DNA from: Diacronema lutheri
Taxonomy: Eukaryota > Haptophyta > Pavlovophyceae > Pavlovales > Pavlovaceae
Reading direction: 5' to 3'
DNA: 64,000 nucleotides
Assembly (NCBI GenBank): GCA_019448385.1
Contig: JAGTXO010000014.1
Location: 186,001 to 250,000 of the forward strand
How positions within the stretch are numbered: position 1 is the stretch's first letter; every line of letters begins with the position of its first letter. Of this stretch, positions 32,514-43,421 are shown piece after piece. The notes under the pieces are model-generated. The model made no database searches. It was not told the DNA's origin and saw nothing but the letters and a program-made list of their open reading frames with translations. Made by a program: the position numbers and the translations under genes.

Positions 32514-33782
32514 CTACGCGTGCGGCTGAAAGCCCGTCAAGCGGTGCTGTGCGAGGCACTCCGTCGCGCAGTAGCGGAAGCCCAATTTCTCCAAGAAGCG
32601 CTGGTCCTCGGGGAGCCGGTCGTGCTCGTGCAGCGGCCCGTCGTAGCTCGCGCGGCACCACTCGCACGTCCATCGCACCATCGTTCGGCCGGCCGGCGGT
32701 GGAGGCTGCCACCAGCAAAGTAGACGCGCGGCGTTGCGTTCGGTCATCGCGCGCAGCGCCTCGTCGTCCACCCCGCCCGCGCGCAGCAGCGGCGCGAAAA
32801 AGTCGCGGCAGTGCCCGTAGCCGCCGCCGCCGTACCGCTCGCGCTGCAGCCGCAGCCGCACGCCCGTGCTGAGAACCAGCTGGCTGCCATGGCCTGCGGC
32901 GAGCAGCGCGCGCACTGTGTCCGCAATCTCACCATCGTGCGGCAACCGCACCGGCCCGCGCTCGACGTCGCGCCTCGCCGGCAGCCACACATCAGGCATG
33001 CCGAGCCCGCAGATGCAGGCAAACGTGCCGCGCGAGAGCGCGGCGCAAAGCGCGTCGGGCCGGCGCGCGCACGCGGCGAGCGAGAGGCCGGCGAGCACGA
33101 GGCAGACGCGACCGGGCGAGGCGCCCGCCGCTTCAAGCTCGGCGAGCGTCTGCGCGACAGCCTCGTCCGCCGGCTGCTCGAGCGCGGGCAGCTGGACGAA
33201 GACGGGCGCGAGCGATCTGCGCGACGCGATCGCTGCTGCGCGTAGCAGCTTGAGCTCGAGCGGCGTGGGCGTGGGCGCGGAGACAGCGGCGGTGATCGCA
33301 CCCACGCGAATGCGGCTCTCCTCCACGCCCTCGCTCAGCTCGCGCAGCATCGGCCGCGCGATCTCCTCGTCGCTCGCCGTGCGCACCCAGCCCGGCAGGC
33401 CGTGCGCCTCGCTTGGGTAGCCCGTGCTGCACACCACCTGCACGCGGCGGCAATTGCGCGCGAGCTGGAGGAGTGCGACGGGATCGCGGCCGCATCCGAT
33501 TGGCGTGCAATCGACCAGGGTGCACATGCCCGGCGCCCGCGCCTCCATCGAGCGCAGCTCCTCCTGCGCCTCGGCCGCGTCGGCGAGGTCGAGGTTTGCC
33601 TCGCACGCGAGCGGCGCGTGGCGCACAGCGCCGAGGTTGGCCATGCAGAGCGGCGCGCAGCGCAACACATCATCGGACGGCACACTCAGGCCGCGCAGCG
33701 AGGCGACCAGATGCTCTGACGCGAGCACCGTCCCCAAACCGAGCGACAAAGGGCCTCCAACGCCCAAACCGAGCGACGCCAT
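32514..33782 (-). CDS. Phosphotriesterase-like protein lacking metal ligands, with C-terminal Cys cluster
   Basis: This is 422 residues from the ATG at 33782. The order of segments matches the PTE/PTER amidohydrolase family: [63 protein letters not shown] and [16 protein letters not shown]. Several catalytic positions are changed. The first His of the HxH pair is Ser22; no carboxylated Lys follows RVGAI; the [10 protein letters not shown] strand has Gln where family members have His; and the SHD segment reads STG. It is therefore probably a pseudoenzyme. A 55-residue tail adds a possible zinc site (WTCEWC and YCATEC). An upstream in-frame ATG at 33899 overlaps the first exon of COPB2 on the other strand and was rejected. 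Confidence 0.72.
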   Translation of the reverse strand: MASLGLGVGGPLSLGLGTVLASEHLVASLRGLSVPSDDVLRCAPLCMANLGAVRHAPLACEANLDLADAAEAQEELRSMEARAPGMCTLVDCTPIGCGRDPVALLQLARNCRRVQVVCSTGYPSEAHGLPGWVRTASDEEIARPMLRELSEGVEESRIRVGAITAAVSAPTPTPLELKLLRAAAIASRRSLAPVFVQLPALEQPADEAVAQTLAELEAAGASPGRVCLVLAGLSLAACARRPDALCAALSRGTFACICGLGMPDVWLPARRDVERGPVRLPHDGEIADTVRALLAAGHGSQLVLSTGVRLRLQRERYGGGGYGHCRDFFAPLLRAGGVDDEALRAMTERNAARLLCWWQPPPPAGRTMVRWTCEWCRASYDGPLHEHDRLPEDQRFLEKLGFRYCATECLAQHRLTGFQPHA

Positions 33783-33879
33783 GCGAGGAGTGCCGGAGCA
33801 CTTCTGGTACAGTAGTCCGGGGTGCCGCGATCGCCATTGCTCTCTCGTCGGTCGCGGACGACCTGAGCCGGCCCGCCGA

Positions 33880-36800
33880 ATGCCGCTCAGGCTCGACATC
33901 AAGGTGGACGCGCGCCGCGCGCCGCGGGGCTGCCCGGCGTCAGCGTGCGGCTCGTCGTCCGCTCCTTGTCAGCGGCTCGCCGCCGGGCCCACGCACTCAC
34001 CCGTGCCATGCCGCGCGCGCGCGACGCCGCGCCCTGCAGCGCAAGCTCTCGGCGCGGTCCGACCGAGTAAAGAGCGTCGATGTGCACCCGGTCGAGCCGT
34101 GGGTGCTCTCGGCGTTGTACAATGGCCATCTGTTCCTCTGGAACTATAACACGCAGGTGCGCACGAGCTTGCACGCGCGAGCGCGCGCATCGCATTCGGG
34201 CGGCGCTGCCAACGGGCGTATGGCCATTGCCGCGCGCGTGCAGCCAGGTGCGAGCCCGCGCTGAGGCAGAGGACCTTCGTCTGCGCCGCCGCGGCGCGCG
34301 TGCGTGTCGTGCGCGCCGTGCGTGCCGTGCAGACCCTCGTCAAGTCCTTCGAGGTGACCGACCTCCCCGGTACACGCGCGCGCTCGCCCGGCGCGCCTGG
34401 CGCACACACACCCGCGCGCGCGCGCGAGGGAGGGGGGGGGGGGGGTGGGGGGGGAGGAGGGGGAGGCGCACGCGCTGACGCCGCGCGCGCACGCCTGTGT
34501 GTGGCTGCGACGCGCCGACGCCGCGCAGTGCGCTGCGCCAAGTTCATCGCGCGCAAGCAGTGGGTGATCGCGGGCTCGGACGACAACAACTTGCGCGTGT
34601 ACAACTACAACACGATGGAGAAGGTGAAGGTGTGGGAGGCGCACTCGGACTACATCCGGTGCATCGCCGTGCACCCGACGCAGCCGCTCGTCGTCTCGTC
34701 CTCCGACGACATGTCCATCAAGCTGTGGGACTGGGAGAAGAGCTGGCAGAACACGATGACCTACGAGGGCCACTCTCATTATGTGATGATGGTCTGCTTC
34801 AACCCAAAGGACGCGAACACGTTCGCGTCGGCGTCGCTTGACAAGACGATCAAGGTGTGGGGGCTGCACAACCCGTCGCCGCACTTCACGCTCGAGGGTC
34901 ACGAGAAGGGCGTGAACTGCATCGACTACTTCTCCGGCGGCGACAGGCCGTACCTCGTCTCGGGCGCGGACGACAAGGCGGTCAAGGTGTGGGACTACCA
35001 GACGAAGCAGTGCGTGCAGACGATGGAGGGGCACCAGCACAACGTCGCGACGATCTGCTGCCATCCCGAGCTGCCGCTCATCCTCACTGGCGGCGAAGAC
35101 GGCACAGTCCGGCTCTGGCACTCCGGCACGTACCGGATGGAGGGGACCCTGTCCTACGCCTTTGAGCGGTGCTGGTCGATCTGCGCGCTCAAGGGCACGC
35201 ACCGCGTCGCAATCGGGTACGACGAGGGCACGATCATGGTGAAGCTGGGGCGGGAGGACCCGATCTCATCCATGGACCCGACGGGCAAGATCACGTGGGC
35301 CAAGCACAACGAGATCCAGCAGGCGAACCTCAAGGCGGTCACGGAGGACGTGCCCGACGGCGAGCGGCTGCCGCTCGCGACCAAGGAGCTCGACGTGTGC
35401 GAGATCTACCCGCAGTCGCTGCAGCACAACCGGAAGGGGCAGCTCGCCGTCGTGTGCGGCGACGGCGAGTACATCGTCTACACCGCGCTCGCGTGGCGCA
35501 AAAAGTCCTTTGGGCAGGCGCTCGACTTCGTGTGGGGGATGGATACGGCCGAGTACGCCGTGCGCGAGTCGCTCAACTCGGTGAAGGTCTTCAAGCAGTT
35601 CAAGGAGACGCACGCGTTCCGCCCGCCGATGCTCGTCGAGGCGATCTTTGGCGGGGCGCTTCTCGGCGTGCGCAACCAGGACGTGCTCATGCTCTACGAC
35701 TGGGCCGAGTGCCGCCTCGTCCGACGGATCGACGTGTGCCCGCGCGAGGTCTACTGGAACGAGGCGGGTGACCTGGTCGCGCTCGCGTGCGAGGAGAGCT
35801 TCTACGTGCTGCGGTACAACAAGGAGGTGGCGCACGCGGTCTTTGACGGCGGCGAGCCCGTGCCCGAGGAGGGCATCGAGATCGCTTTTGAACTGCTGTA
35901 CGAGGTCCATGACACCGTGCGGACGGCCGTGTGGGTGGGCGACTGCTTCATCTACACGAACGGCGTCGAGGACATGCCGTCGAGCAGACTCAATTACACG
36001 GTGGGCGGGCAGGTGGTGACGCTGCAGCACCTAGACGCGCCTCTCTACCTCGTCGGGTACATGCCGCGCGAGAACAAGCTCTACCTGCTCGACAAGAACT
36101 ACAACGTCGTCGCGTACACGCTCCTCCTCTCGTTGCTCGAATACCAGACGGCCGTCGTGCGGCGCGACTTCGCCGCGGCGGCCGCCGTGCTGCCGAGCAT
36201 TCCGGCGGAGCAGCATAACCGGATCGCGCGCTTCCTCGAGGCGCAGGGCTTCCCACTCGAGGCGCTCGAGGTGGCGACAGACCCCGAGCACCGCTTCGAG
36301 CTCGCCGTGCAGCTTGGCAAGCTGGATGTGACGCACGAGATCTGCAAGACCGCCGAGTCGGACGCAAAGTGGCGGCAACTCGCAGACATGGCTCTCAAGG
36401 CGAGCGTGCTGCCCCTCGCCGAGGAGGCGATGACTAACGCGGGTGACTATGCCGGGCTGCTCATGCTGCACACATCGTCGGGCGATAGCGGCAAGGTGGA
36501 CGAGCTCGCGATCGCCGCGGAGGTGCGCGCGCCGGCGGCCGCCCGCGCCGCGCCGAGCCGCGCCGCGCCGCGCCGCGCCGCGTCGCGCGCTCGCGCCCCA
36601 CGGCCCCGCCGCGCTTCTCGACGTGCGCGATCTCGGCGTGCAGGCGGCTGGGCGCGGCAACATCGCCTTCCTCTGCCTCTTCCTGCGCGGCAAGGTGGGC
36701 GAGTGCATCGAGCTGCTCCTGCGCACCAGGCGCACGCCCGAGGCCGCCTTCTTCGCGCGCACGTACGCGCCGTCGCAGATGGCGCGCGTCGTCGAGCTGT

Positions 36801-37626
36801 GGCGCAGCGAGTTGCGCGAGAGGAGTGAGAAGGCCGCGAACGCGATCGCCGATCCGGTCGAGTACCCGAACTTGTTCGAGCGCCTCGACCTGGCGCTCAA
36901 GGCGGAGGAGTGGGCGAGCGCGCACCGCGTGAGCGACTTGCCCGCGTCCAAGTACGTCGAGCACGAGGACGATTTGAATCTCGACGTGCTCGGTTTCGTC
37001 AGCGGCCTGATCGACGCGGGCGCGGCGCTCAGCGCGCCAGCGCCGGGCGGCGCGGCGCGCACTGAGCCCGAGCCGGGCCCCGAGCCCGCGCCCGCGCCGC
37101 CCGTCGCGTCGGTGGAGCCGGAGCCCGTTGCAACGGACGGGGCGATCGGAACAATCGAAACGATGGCGGACGAGGCGCAGCCGGCGGAGCCAGCGGTGCC
37201 GCCTACGGCCGCGCCGCCCAAGCCGACCGCGCCGACGGCTGCGGGCGTTGAGCTTGCGGAGAGCGAGGGGGGCTGGGGTGATGATGCGGCAGGCGACCCG
37301 ACCGACGGAGACCTCGACGCGGAGCTCGCCGCTGCAACGGTCCGCGCTCGCGCGCGCGCATCGCACGATGCTGCCATCTCTCTCTTACGCGCGCGCGATG
37401 TGCCCTGAGAGTCTTTGGCTGTGCCCCGAGGGCGCACATGCGCGCTACCGCGGCGATGCGATGCGTTGCGCTCACGCGCAAAGTCCGTTCGCCCTTGTGC
37501 ACCCGCGCTGTGACGCGCCGGCCTGCGCGCCGCGTGACGATGGTGCAGGCCGACCTCTCCACCGCTGACTCTGACGCGGCGGCGCTCGAGGCTGAGCTTG
37601 ACAAGGAGCTGGGCGAGCTGAGCTAG
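33880..37626 (+). CDS. COPB2: Coatomer subunit beta-prime (COPI)
   Basis: Six exons (33880-33903, 34040-34156, 34333-34369, 34529-36522, 36644-37339, 37549-37626) join in frame to 981 residues. The first exon encodes only MPLRLDIK, the conserved start of beta-prime-COP. It is followed by [17 protein letters not shown] and six WD repeats (for example [15 protein letters not shown] and LDKTIKVWG), then a second propeller and the alpha-solenoid with [11 protein letters not shown] and [15 protein letters not shown]. The protein forms the beta-prime/alpha subcomplex of the COPI coat that binds dilysine cargo in Golgi-to-ER traffic. The acidic C-terminus on the last exon ([12 protein letters not shown]) parallels animal COPB2. 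Donors are GTGGAC, GTGCGC, GTACAC, GTGCGC and GTCCGC, with all acceptors CAG; the fourth and fifth junctions are less certain. Confidence 0.92.
34426..34466. repeat. G-rich purine tract inside COPB2 intron 3
   Basis: A run of G interrupted by single A or T residues (GAGGGAGGGG, GGTGGGGG, GGAGGAGGGGG) lies on the coding strand of the third COPB2 intron (34370-34528). It could form an RNA G-quadruplex near the splice sites; that is an inference from composition. Confidence 0.7.
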
Positions 37627-37768
37627 GCCGAGGCCGGGTGGAGCACCGCGCGCGCACGGCTGAGACGAGCCGAATGGGAGGGATACACACGCGCAAGACA
37701 GCAGGGTGGAATGGGCCCGCTAGGGGCGCCTCGAGTCGGCGCCTAGCCCATCTGACGCGCCGGGCGGG

Positions 37769-38170
37769 CTATCCATTGTCCTTCCACCTGTTGCCGCACG
37801 AGCTGCTGGTGCACTTGTAGAAGGTAGTCATCGGCTCGTCGGCCGAGCGGATCTGCAGCTGGAAGAAGTAGGCGGTCGTGTTCTGGCACTTTGGACAGAT
37901 CACCTCAGTCTGGTCGACGTTCGACCACGCCTCCTCGCCACCCATCACGTCGTCGACCGCCTTGCGCTCGAGCTTCACCTCGCTCACCACGGGCTTTCGG
38001 ATCTGGTAGACGTAAGGGCAGAGGTGGCAGAAGAAGCGGAACGAGCCGTGGTGCGCGTCGATCATGAGGAGCGAGCCGTCGCGCGGGCAGAAGTGCATGC
38101 CACCACTCGCCTCGACGCGCGTGCTCGCCCGCTCGATCACCTCCACCTCCGCATCATCGTCGTCAAACAT
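37769..38170 (-). CDS. POLR3K: RNA polymerase III subunit RPC11 (TFIIS-like)
   Basis: This is 133 residues from MFDDDDAEVEVIE. An N-terminal zinc ribbon (FCPRDGSLL and CHLCPYVYQI) and a C-terminal TFIIS-type ribbon (CPKCQ, then CTSSSCGNRW) are joined by a linker containing VDDVMGGEEAW. The hallmark RSADEPMTTFYKC is intact, including the DE pair that stimulates RNA cleavage in the active site. The subunit promotes transcript cleavage, termination and reinitiation by polymerase III. An N-terminal extension of about 25 residues, acidic then polar, is absent in the animal protein. It is divergent from the zinc-finger/MYB gene with 105 nt between starts. Confidence 0.93.
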   Translation of the reverse strand: MFDDDDAEVEVIERASTRVEASGGMHFCPRDGSLLMIDAHHGSFRFFCHLCPYVYQIRKPVVSEVKLERKAVDDVMGGEEAWSNVDQTEVICPKCQNTTAYFFQLQIRSADEPMTTFYKCTSSSCGNRWKDNG

Positions 38171-38275
38171 GCGACAGGCGCCTCCGCACCAGCGGCCGCT
38201 GCTGTCGCCCCCCACCCAGCCCGGGACTCGTAGCTCCGCCCGGCTCGAGCGGTGATCTCTCAAGCTTGAGCCAAA

Positions 38276-40563
38276 ATGGTGACGGCTACGGCTCGGCGCA
38301 AGAGGTGGTCACAGCCGCTGCTCGACGCGGCGGCCGCGCCCGCGGCGGGCGTGCCGGCACCGCTCGCGGCGAGCTCGTTCGCGCTCGACCTCGCCGCCTT
38401 CCAGGCTACCCACCTCGCCGCGGCGGTCGCTTTTCGCCAGGCGCTCTTTGAGTGCGCGGAGCTGTCCGACGGCGGGGCGGACGCGCCGGCGCACTGGCTC
38501 AAGTGCGACTTTTGCCCGCGCACGTTCGCGACGCGCCGTGGCCTCAAGCGGCACCGCTACAACTGCCGGCTGCACTTCCTCGAGCGCGGCGGCGAGGACG
38601 TTGAGGAGGACGAGGAGGACGCGGCGGCCGCCGCTGCGGACAGTGCGACCATGTGGGTGCCGTGCGACCTGTGCAACAAGCGCTGCCGGACCAAGCGCGG
38701 ATACACGCGACATCGCCTGGTGTGCAGCGTCAAGCACGAGGCGGGCACCGCCGCACACGAGCCGTCCAATGGCGCCGCGCTGCTTCTCGCCGCCGAGGCG
38801 GGCGGCAGTTTCTCGTGCGACCTGTGTGCACGCGCCTTCACGACCGAGCGCGGCCTCAAGCGGCACCGGCACGCGTGCGCGCAGCAGCTGCAACAGCAGC
38901 AGCAGCAGCAGTACCCGTACCGCGCGTCGGGGCACATCGCGCACGGCATCATCGTCGACGCGACGCTCGAGCCGGCCGGCACGAGCGGCACGCTTGTCAA
39001 CGCGAGCGTGGTTGGTGCGGACGGCGCGGCGGCCAGCGGCCACACGCAGCCGCGCCACGCGGTGCTCGACGCCGTCGTCGTCTCAGTCGAGGCCGCGAAC
39101 CCGACGTCGGCCGTCGTCGCGGGCCACGTGGTGGGGCACGTGATGGGCGTGGGCATGGTCGTCGACGAGGCCGACGACGACACGCGGCATGGCCCGCGCG
39201 GTGCGCACGCCGGCGCGGCGCGCGCTGGCGGAGGCGCGGATGAGCAGATCGACGCGTGGTGCCGGCGGCAGATCTTCGACATGATGGCGCGGGGCGAAAT
39301 GACGCTGCGCGATGTCGCGCTTGCTTCGGGTATTGTGCCGAGCATGGGCAAGGCGGGTGATGTCCATCTGAATGACTTCCTGCATGTATGGGCGCGCCCC
39401 GCGCCCGCGCGTCGCGCGCACCGCGCGTCGCGCGCCGCGCCGCCGTTGATGCACAGCGCTCTCTGTCGCGGGAGCCGCGTCGCGCGCCAGCCAAGCCGGC
39501 CATTCATACGCGCGCGCACGCGCGCGCCCCCTTCCGGGGCCTTCGCTTTGCCCAGGGAAAACACGTGGGCGGCAAGCAGGCGCAGGAAGTGCGCGGCATG
39601 CTGCTGCGCTGGTTCGAAGAGCGCGATTCGACCGAGGATGAGGCGGACGTACCCGGCGCAAGCGCCACGCCGAGCCGGCCGCGCGCGCACTTCGCGCAGC
39701 CCCCGCTGCAGCCTCACGGACCGAATGGCGTGCACATGGCGCCCGCCGCCGTCCTCGCCGCACAGCCGCACGCGTTCGGTGTCGGAGCGGGCGGGCCAAA
39801 CGCGCCGGTCCTCGCCATGCCGTGGCGCCCCAGCCCTGGCGTCGCTGGCCCGACAGTGGCAACGGCCGTCACTGTTGGCTGCTCGAGCGCAGGCTCGGGT
39901 GGCGCCGGCTCACCCAACCCGTCCGTCGTCGTCGGCGTGCCCGTCGCAATTGGAGGCGAGGGCGGTGGCGCCGGCGGTGGCAATCAGGCCGAGCAGCGCC
40001 GCCGATTGTGGTCGACTGACGAGGACAACCGACTGCGTGAGCTCGTCGCGCTGCACGGGCAGGAGGCGTGGCCACAGATCGCACAGCACTTTTCGGAGCG
40101 ACTGCCCCGCCAGTGCCGGATGCGCTACGTCAACTACCTCGCGCCCGGCATCTCGCACGACGAGTACTCGCCCGAGGAGGACGCGCGCCTCCTCGCCGCC
40201 GTCGCGCAGATGGGCGAAGGGCACTGGGCGCGCCTTGCCGCGCAACTGCCCGGCCGCAGGCCAGACTCGGTGCGCAACCGGTGGCGTCTCCTCTCGGGCA
40301 CATGTCGCAGCACGGACGGCGTCGATGCGGCCGAACAGCACCAGGCGGGCGCGCCGCTCGTCGTCGAGGCGCAGCGTGCGCACGTTGGCGCGGGTGGGCA
40401 CAACGTGCAGGGTGCTGTGCGCGTGGAGGCTGTGCAGCCTCTTGCCGTCGCCGACGCAATCGCGCCCGCGCACGCGCACGCAATCGGTGTCGGGCATCTC
40501 GGCGGGCCCGCGCTGCCGTCTGCGCATGCACGCACAGTCGCGCCACCTTCGACTGCGCAGTGA
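38276..40563 (+). CDS. Zinc-finger plus R2R3-MYB fusion protein
   Basis: Exons 38276-39385 and 39556-40563 give 705 residues. Three fingers of the same type (CDFCPRTFATRRGLKRHRYNC, shown in part as CDFCPRTFATRRGLKRH; CDLCNKRCRTKRGYTRH; CDLCARAFTTERGLKRH) each end in His then Cys, so they are C2HC rather than C2H2. A poly-Gln run follows. The second exon carries two MYB repeats, LWSTDEDNRLRELVALHG with QCRMRYVNYL, and EYSPEEDARLLAAVAQMG with SVRNRWRLL, the R2R3 arrangement. Both parts bind DNA, so a transcription factor is inferred. The exon junction reads FLH-GKHVGGKQAQEV. The intron begins GTATGG, one of the exceptions to GTGCG here. The C-terminal 100 residues are Ala/His-rich and probably disordered. 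Confidence 0.78.
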
Positions 40564-40641
40564 CTGTGAGGCGTGGGCACTGAGCTTGACCAGTGTTTAA
40601 ACTGAATGCAAAGAAGTTTGGGCATGACCTCCGATGCATGC

Positions 40642-42576
40642 TCACCGCGTCGCGCTGAAGAAGCCAAACGCCCATCGCGCGGCCGCAGCGATCGCGAGCG
40701 CGCGCACGACGGGGGACGCCGTGCCGAGCGCGAGTTGTCCCGCGCCGAGCGCAAAGAGGAGGAGCTGCTGGCGAGCGCTCTGCCGTTCTAGCCGCTCAAG
40801 CCGCGCCTCGAGCTGCACTGAGCTCACCTGCAGCGGCGTCTCGGCCGCCTCCCACCGCTCGAGCCGCCGCGCGATGCCCTCGACCGACGCCGGCACGCGC
40901 AGCGCTGCAAGGAGCGCGTCCACGTGCAACGCCTCGCCGATGCGATTGAGCTGCGCCTGGACAAGGAAGCCGCCGCCGTCCATCTGCGCGACGAACGGCG
41001 CAACCTCGTTGACGAAATCAAAGTCGGGCGTGAGGCTCTTCCCTACGCCGCCCATCTGAGTGAGCGCTCGAAAGATGAAGGTGTACACTGACGACAGTTG
41101 GAGAAAGTCCGCCTCGCCGCCACGTCGGCCGCCACCGCGGGCGGCGGCAGGGCCGTCGCGCGCCGAGCTCGTCGACGCGTTCGCTGCCGCGCCGTCGCCG
41201 CGCGCCGCGCGCGCGCCCGCCCCGCGGCCGAGCCTGCCAGTCGCAAAATTGCGCTTGATCGTGTCGCGCAGCGCCATGCGGTCGGCGGAAGGGCTCACGA
41301 TGCCAAGTTCGTCAAAGGCGCGGATGCACGCGGCGGCGTCGCTCGCGAGGATCGCCTTAAGCACCAACAGGATTCCGCGACACTCGTGCGGCGCGATGCG
41401 CGAGCATTGCCCAAAGTCGTAGATGAGCAAGCGACCGCCGGGAAACGCCGTGTCCACGGCGAGGTTGCCCGCGTGCGGGTCAGCCTGCAGCAGGCCGAAA
41501 CGGCAGAATTGGAGGAGGTAGGCGTGGGCGAGGCGCGAGGCGATCAGGCGCGGCTCGAGCCCCTCCGTCCGCGCGATCGCGTCCGCGTCCGTCAGCTTCA
41601 GCCCGGGCAAAAACTGCATGGTGAGGACGCGGCTCGACGACAGGTTATGATAGATGGCCGGCACGCCGATCCAAGGTTCGCTCGCAAAGTACGCGCCGAA
41701 CTCGGCCTGCGAGGCGGCCTCCTGTGTGTAGTCGAGCTCGCGGAGTAGCAGCCGCGCCGACTCGTCCGCAAAGTCGCGCCACCTGCGCCGGTCGGCGTCG
41801 GTGCGCTCGCGACCGAACGCGCACACGGCCGCAATGAAGTCGGCGGCGCGCGCCACCTTTCGGATGTTGCCCATGTCGGTGTCGTAGATCTCCTTGAGGA
41901 GCGGACGCTGCACCTTGACCACTACCTCCTCGCCACTGTGCAGCGTCGCGCGGTGCACCTGCCCGAGCGACGCGGCCGCGAGCGGCGCCTCGTGAAAGGT
42001 GGCGAACGATTCGGCGAGCGGCCGGCCGAGCTCGGCCTCGATCGTCGCGCGCACGGTCTCGAACGAGTTGGCGGGGACGTCGTCCTGCAGCACCTTGAGC
42101 TGCTCGATGTACTCGGCCGCGAGCAGGTCTGGCCTGCACGAGGCCACCTGCCCGAGCTTGATGTATGTCGGCCCCAGCCGCAGCAGCTCGCTCACGATGC
42201 GCACCGCGCTCGCGCGCCGGCGCTCGCGCGCCTGAGGGCTCGCAGGATCGAGGCCGCGCGTGCGGAGCACGGAGAAGCAGATGCGCAGCGCGGTGAACGA
42301 GAGCGATCGGAACCGCGCGCCAGGCGCCTTAGCAAAGCGCGCCCACGACCGCGCCATCTCTTCTCCATCCTGCCGCGCCAACCCTGGCGGCGCGCTCTCG
42401 CCGCGGCGTGCGCCGCGCGGATCCGCCGGCAGCGCGGTGCCGAGCGCTGCGCTGCCATACGCTGCGCGGCGTGGCACGACTGCGCGGCGCTGGCCGACCG
42501 CGCACCCCACTCGCCCAGGCGCGATGACGTAGGCGCCCGACCGCGCGCAAAACAGCGCGAGCACGATCAGCCGCAT
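40642..42576 (-). CDS. ABC1/UbiB-family atypical kinase, probably plastid
   Basis: This is 644 residues from the ATG at 42576. The start MRLIVLALFCARSGAYVIAPG, followed by an Arg/Ala-rich stretch, looks like a bipartite signal/transit peptide of a secondary plastid. Family motifs are complete: YIKLGQVASCRPDLL (KxGQ), APLAAASLGQVHRA (Ala-rich nucleotide loop), VVKVQRP, LLQADPHAGNL and YDFGQ. Plastid ABC1K proteins regulate prenylquinone metabolism and plastoglobule function; that role is by family. Near the C-terminus a Gly/Ala-rich insert and two hydrophobic stretches (LLLFALGAGQLALGTA) suggest membrane association. It is convergent with the MYB gene (78 nt between stops). Confidence 0.86.
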   Translation of the reverse strand: MRLIVLALFCARSGAYVIAPGRVGCAVGQRRAVVPRRAAYGSAALGTALPADPRGARRGESAPPGLARQDGEEMARSWARFAKAPGARFRSLSFTALRICFSVLRTRGLDPASPQARERRRASAVRIVSELLRLGPTYIKLGQVASCRPDLLAAEYIEQLKVLQDDVPANSFETVRATIEAELGRPLAESFATFHEAPLAAASLGQVHRATLHSGEEVVVKVQRPLLKEIYDTDMGNIRKVARAADFIAAVCAFGRERTDADRRRWRDFADESARLLLRELDYTQEAASQAEFGAYFASEPWIGVPAIYHNLSSSRVLTMQFLPGLKLTDADAIARTEGLEPRLIASRLAHAYLLQFCRFGLLQADPHAGNLAVDTAFPGGRLLIYDFGQCSRIAPHECRGILLVLKAILASDAAACIRAFDELGIVSPSADRMALRDTIKRNFATGRLGRGAGARAARGDGAAANASTSSARDGPAAARGGGRRGGEADFLQLSSVYTFIFRALTQMGGVGKSLTPDFDFVNEVAPFVAQMDGGGFLVQAQLNRIGEALHVDALLAALRVPASVEGIARRLERWEAAETPLQVSSVQLEARLERLERQSARQQLLLFALGAGQLALGTASPVVRALAIAAAARWAFGFFSATR

Positions 42577-42763
42577 CCACGATGATGCAACCACCTTCCT
42601 TCCGCCTTTGACTCCGGACTCCGGAATAGAGTACAGCTCGGCAAGGTCGGCGGCGCGGCTCTGCGGCGTCCAGGTCTTTGCTGCGCATCGTGGCCTCGTC
42701 GATGGCCTCGTTGACCTGCTCGCACGTGCGCAGATTGGCCGCCCTATATATGGCCTCGGTCAT
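42577..42763 (-). other. Coding-like open frame and TATA-like motif upstream of the ABC1 kinase
   Basis: Reading the minus strand from an ATG at 42763, a frame begins MTEAIYRAANLRTCEQVNEA and continues with coding-like composition to about 42650. With one base skipped near 42646-42656 it continues as DLAELYSIPESGVKGGRK into the kinase frame. CTATATAT at 42744-42751 is the clearest TATA-like string in the window. This may be an upstream small gene, a missed first exon, or the kinase promoter with a chance frame. Confidence 0.25.
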
Positions 42764-42882
42764 CCCACGCGGCACGCCGTCTCAAGAGTCAGCGGGACGT
42801 CGGACGGGCGCGCGCGCGTGTCGCACCGACAGGACACGTCCACACGCGAGTGCAGCGCGGCGCGGCGCGGCTCGACCGATGC

Positions 42883-43359
42883 TCAAAGCCGGGGCGTACG
42901 CACGGCGTCGACTGCGCGCACACGTAGCACGTGCGTCTCGGCCGTCAAGCGGTTCGCCCATGACGCCCACCGGTTGTCGGGCTGCTTTTGCTGCGCGTAG
43001 ACAAAAGCGCACGCGCCCGCCACCGCCATGACGCGCGTGTCCCCGACGAGCACGGCACCGCACAGCCAGCCAGTGGCACCGCCCGCGGCCGCGGCCTCGT
43101 AGACCGTAGGCGAGATCGTCTTCCCCGAGATCTGCCTCCGGAGCTCGCCCGCTTTGCGCGAGCTCCCCTTGGCCGCGCGCTCAAACAGCGAGAGCGCGCG
43201 GTCGGCGCCGCTGAGCAGCGGGTCGGCGCTGCCGCGCGCGGTGCAGAGGGTGGCTAGAGTGAGCACCGGGAGCGCACGACCGGCGCCTGTCAGCGCGAAG
43301 GCTCGCGTGCGCGCCACAGACACCGCCGTCACCAGCCAGAACGCGCTGATGCGCGCCAT
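42883..43359 (-). CDS. Probable plastid-targeted membrane protein, unknown function
   Basis: This is 158 residues from the ATG at 43359. MARISAFWLVTAVSVARTRAF resembles a signal peptide with an Ala-x-Ala/Phe boundary followed by transit-like sequence. The mature part is basic (RAAKGSSRKAGELRRQ), then has two short hydrophobic stretches, GGATGWLCGAVLVG and VMAVAGACAFVYAQ. No family is recognised. It forms a divergent pair with the SAP/cold-shock-like gene, 62 nt between starts, and that neighbour also has a targeting-type N-terminus. Confidence 0.6.
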   Translation of the reverse strand: MARISAFWLVTAVSVARTRAFALTGAGRALPVLTLATLCTARGSADPLLSGADRALSLFERAAKGSSRKAGELRRQISGKTISPTVYEAAAAGGATGWLCGAVLVGDTRVMAVAGACAFVYAQQKQPDNRWASWANRLTAETHVLRVRAVDAVRTPRL

Positions 43360-43421
43360 CTGATGGAGCACGATGGCGGTCGTCGCGGTCTGACGTGAGC
43401 ACGTTCTCGCATCTCGTTGGG

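Noticed and set aside
33783-33899. A longer N-terminus for the phosphotriesterase-like gene starting MSSLSG
   Set aside because: The start lies opposite the conserved MPLRLDIK exon of COPB2; the downstream ATG at 33782 gives the expected family length.
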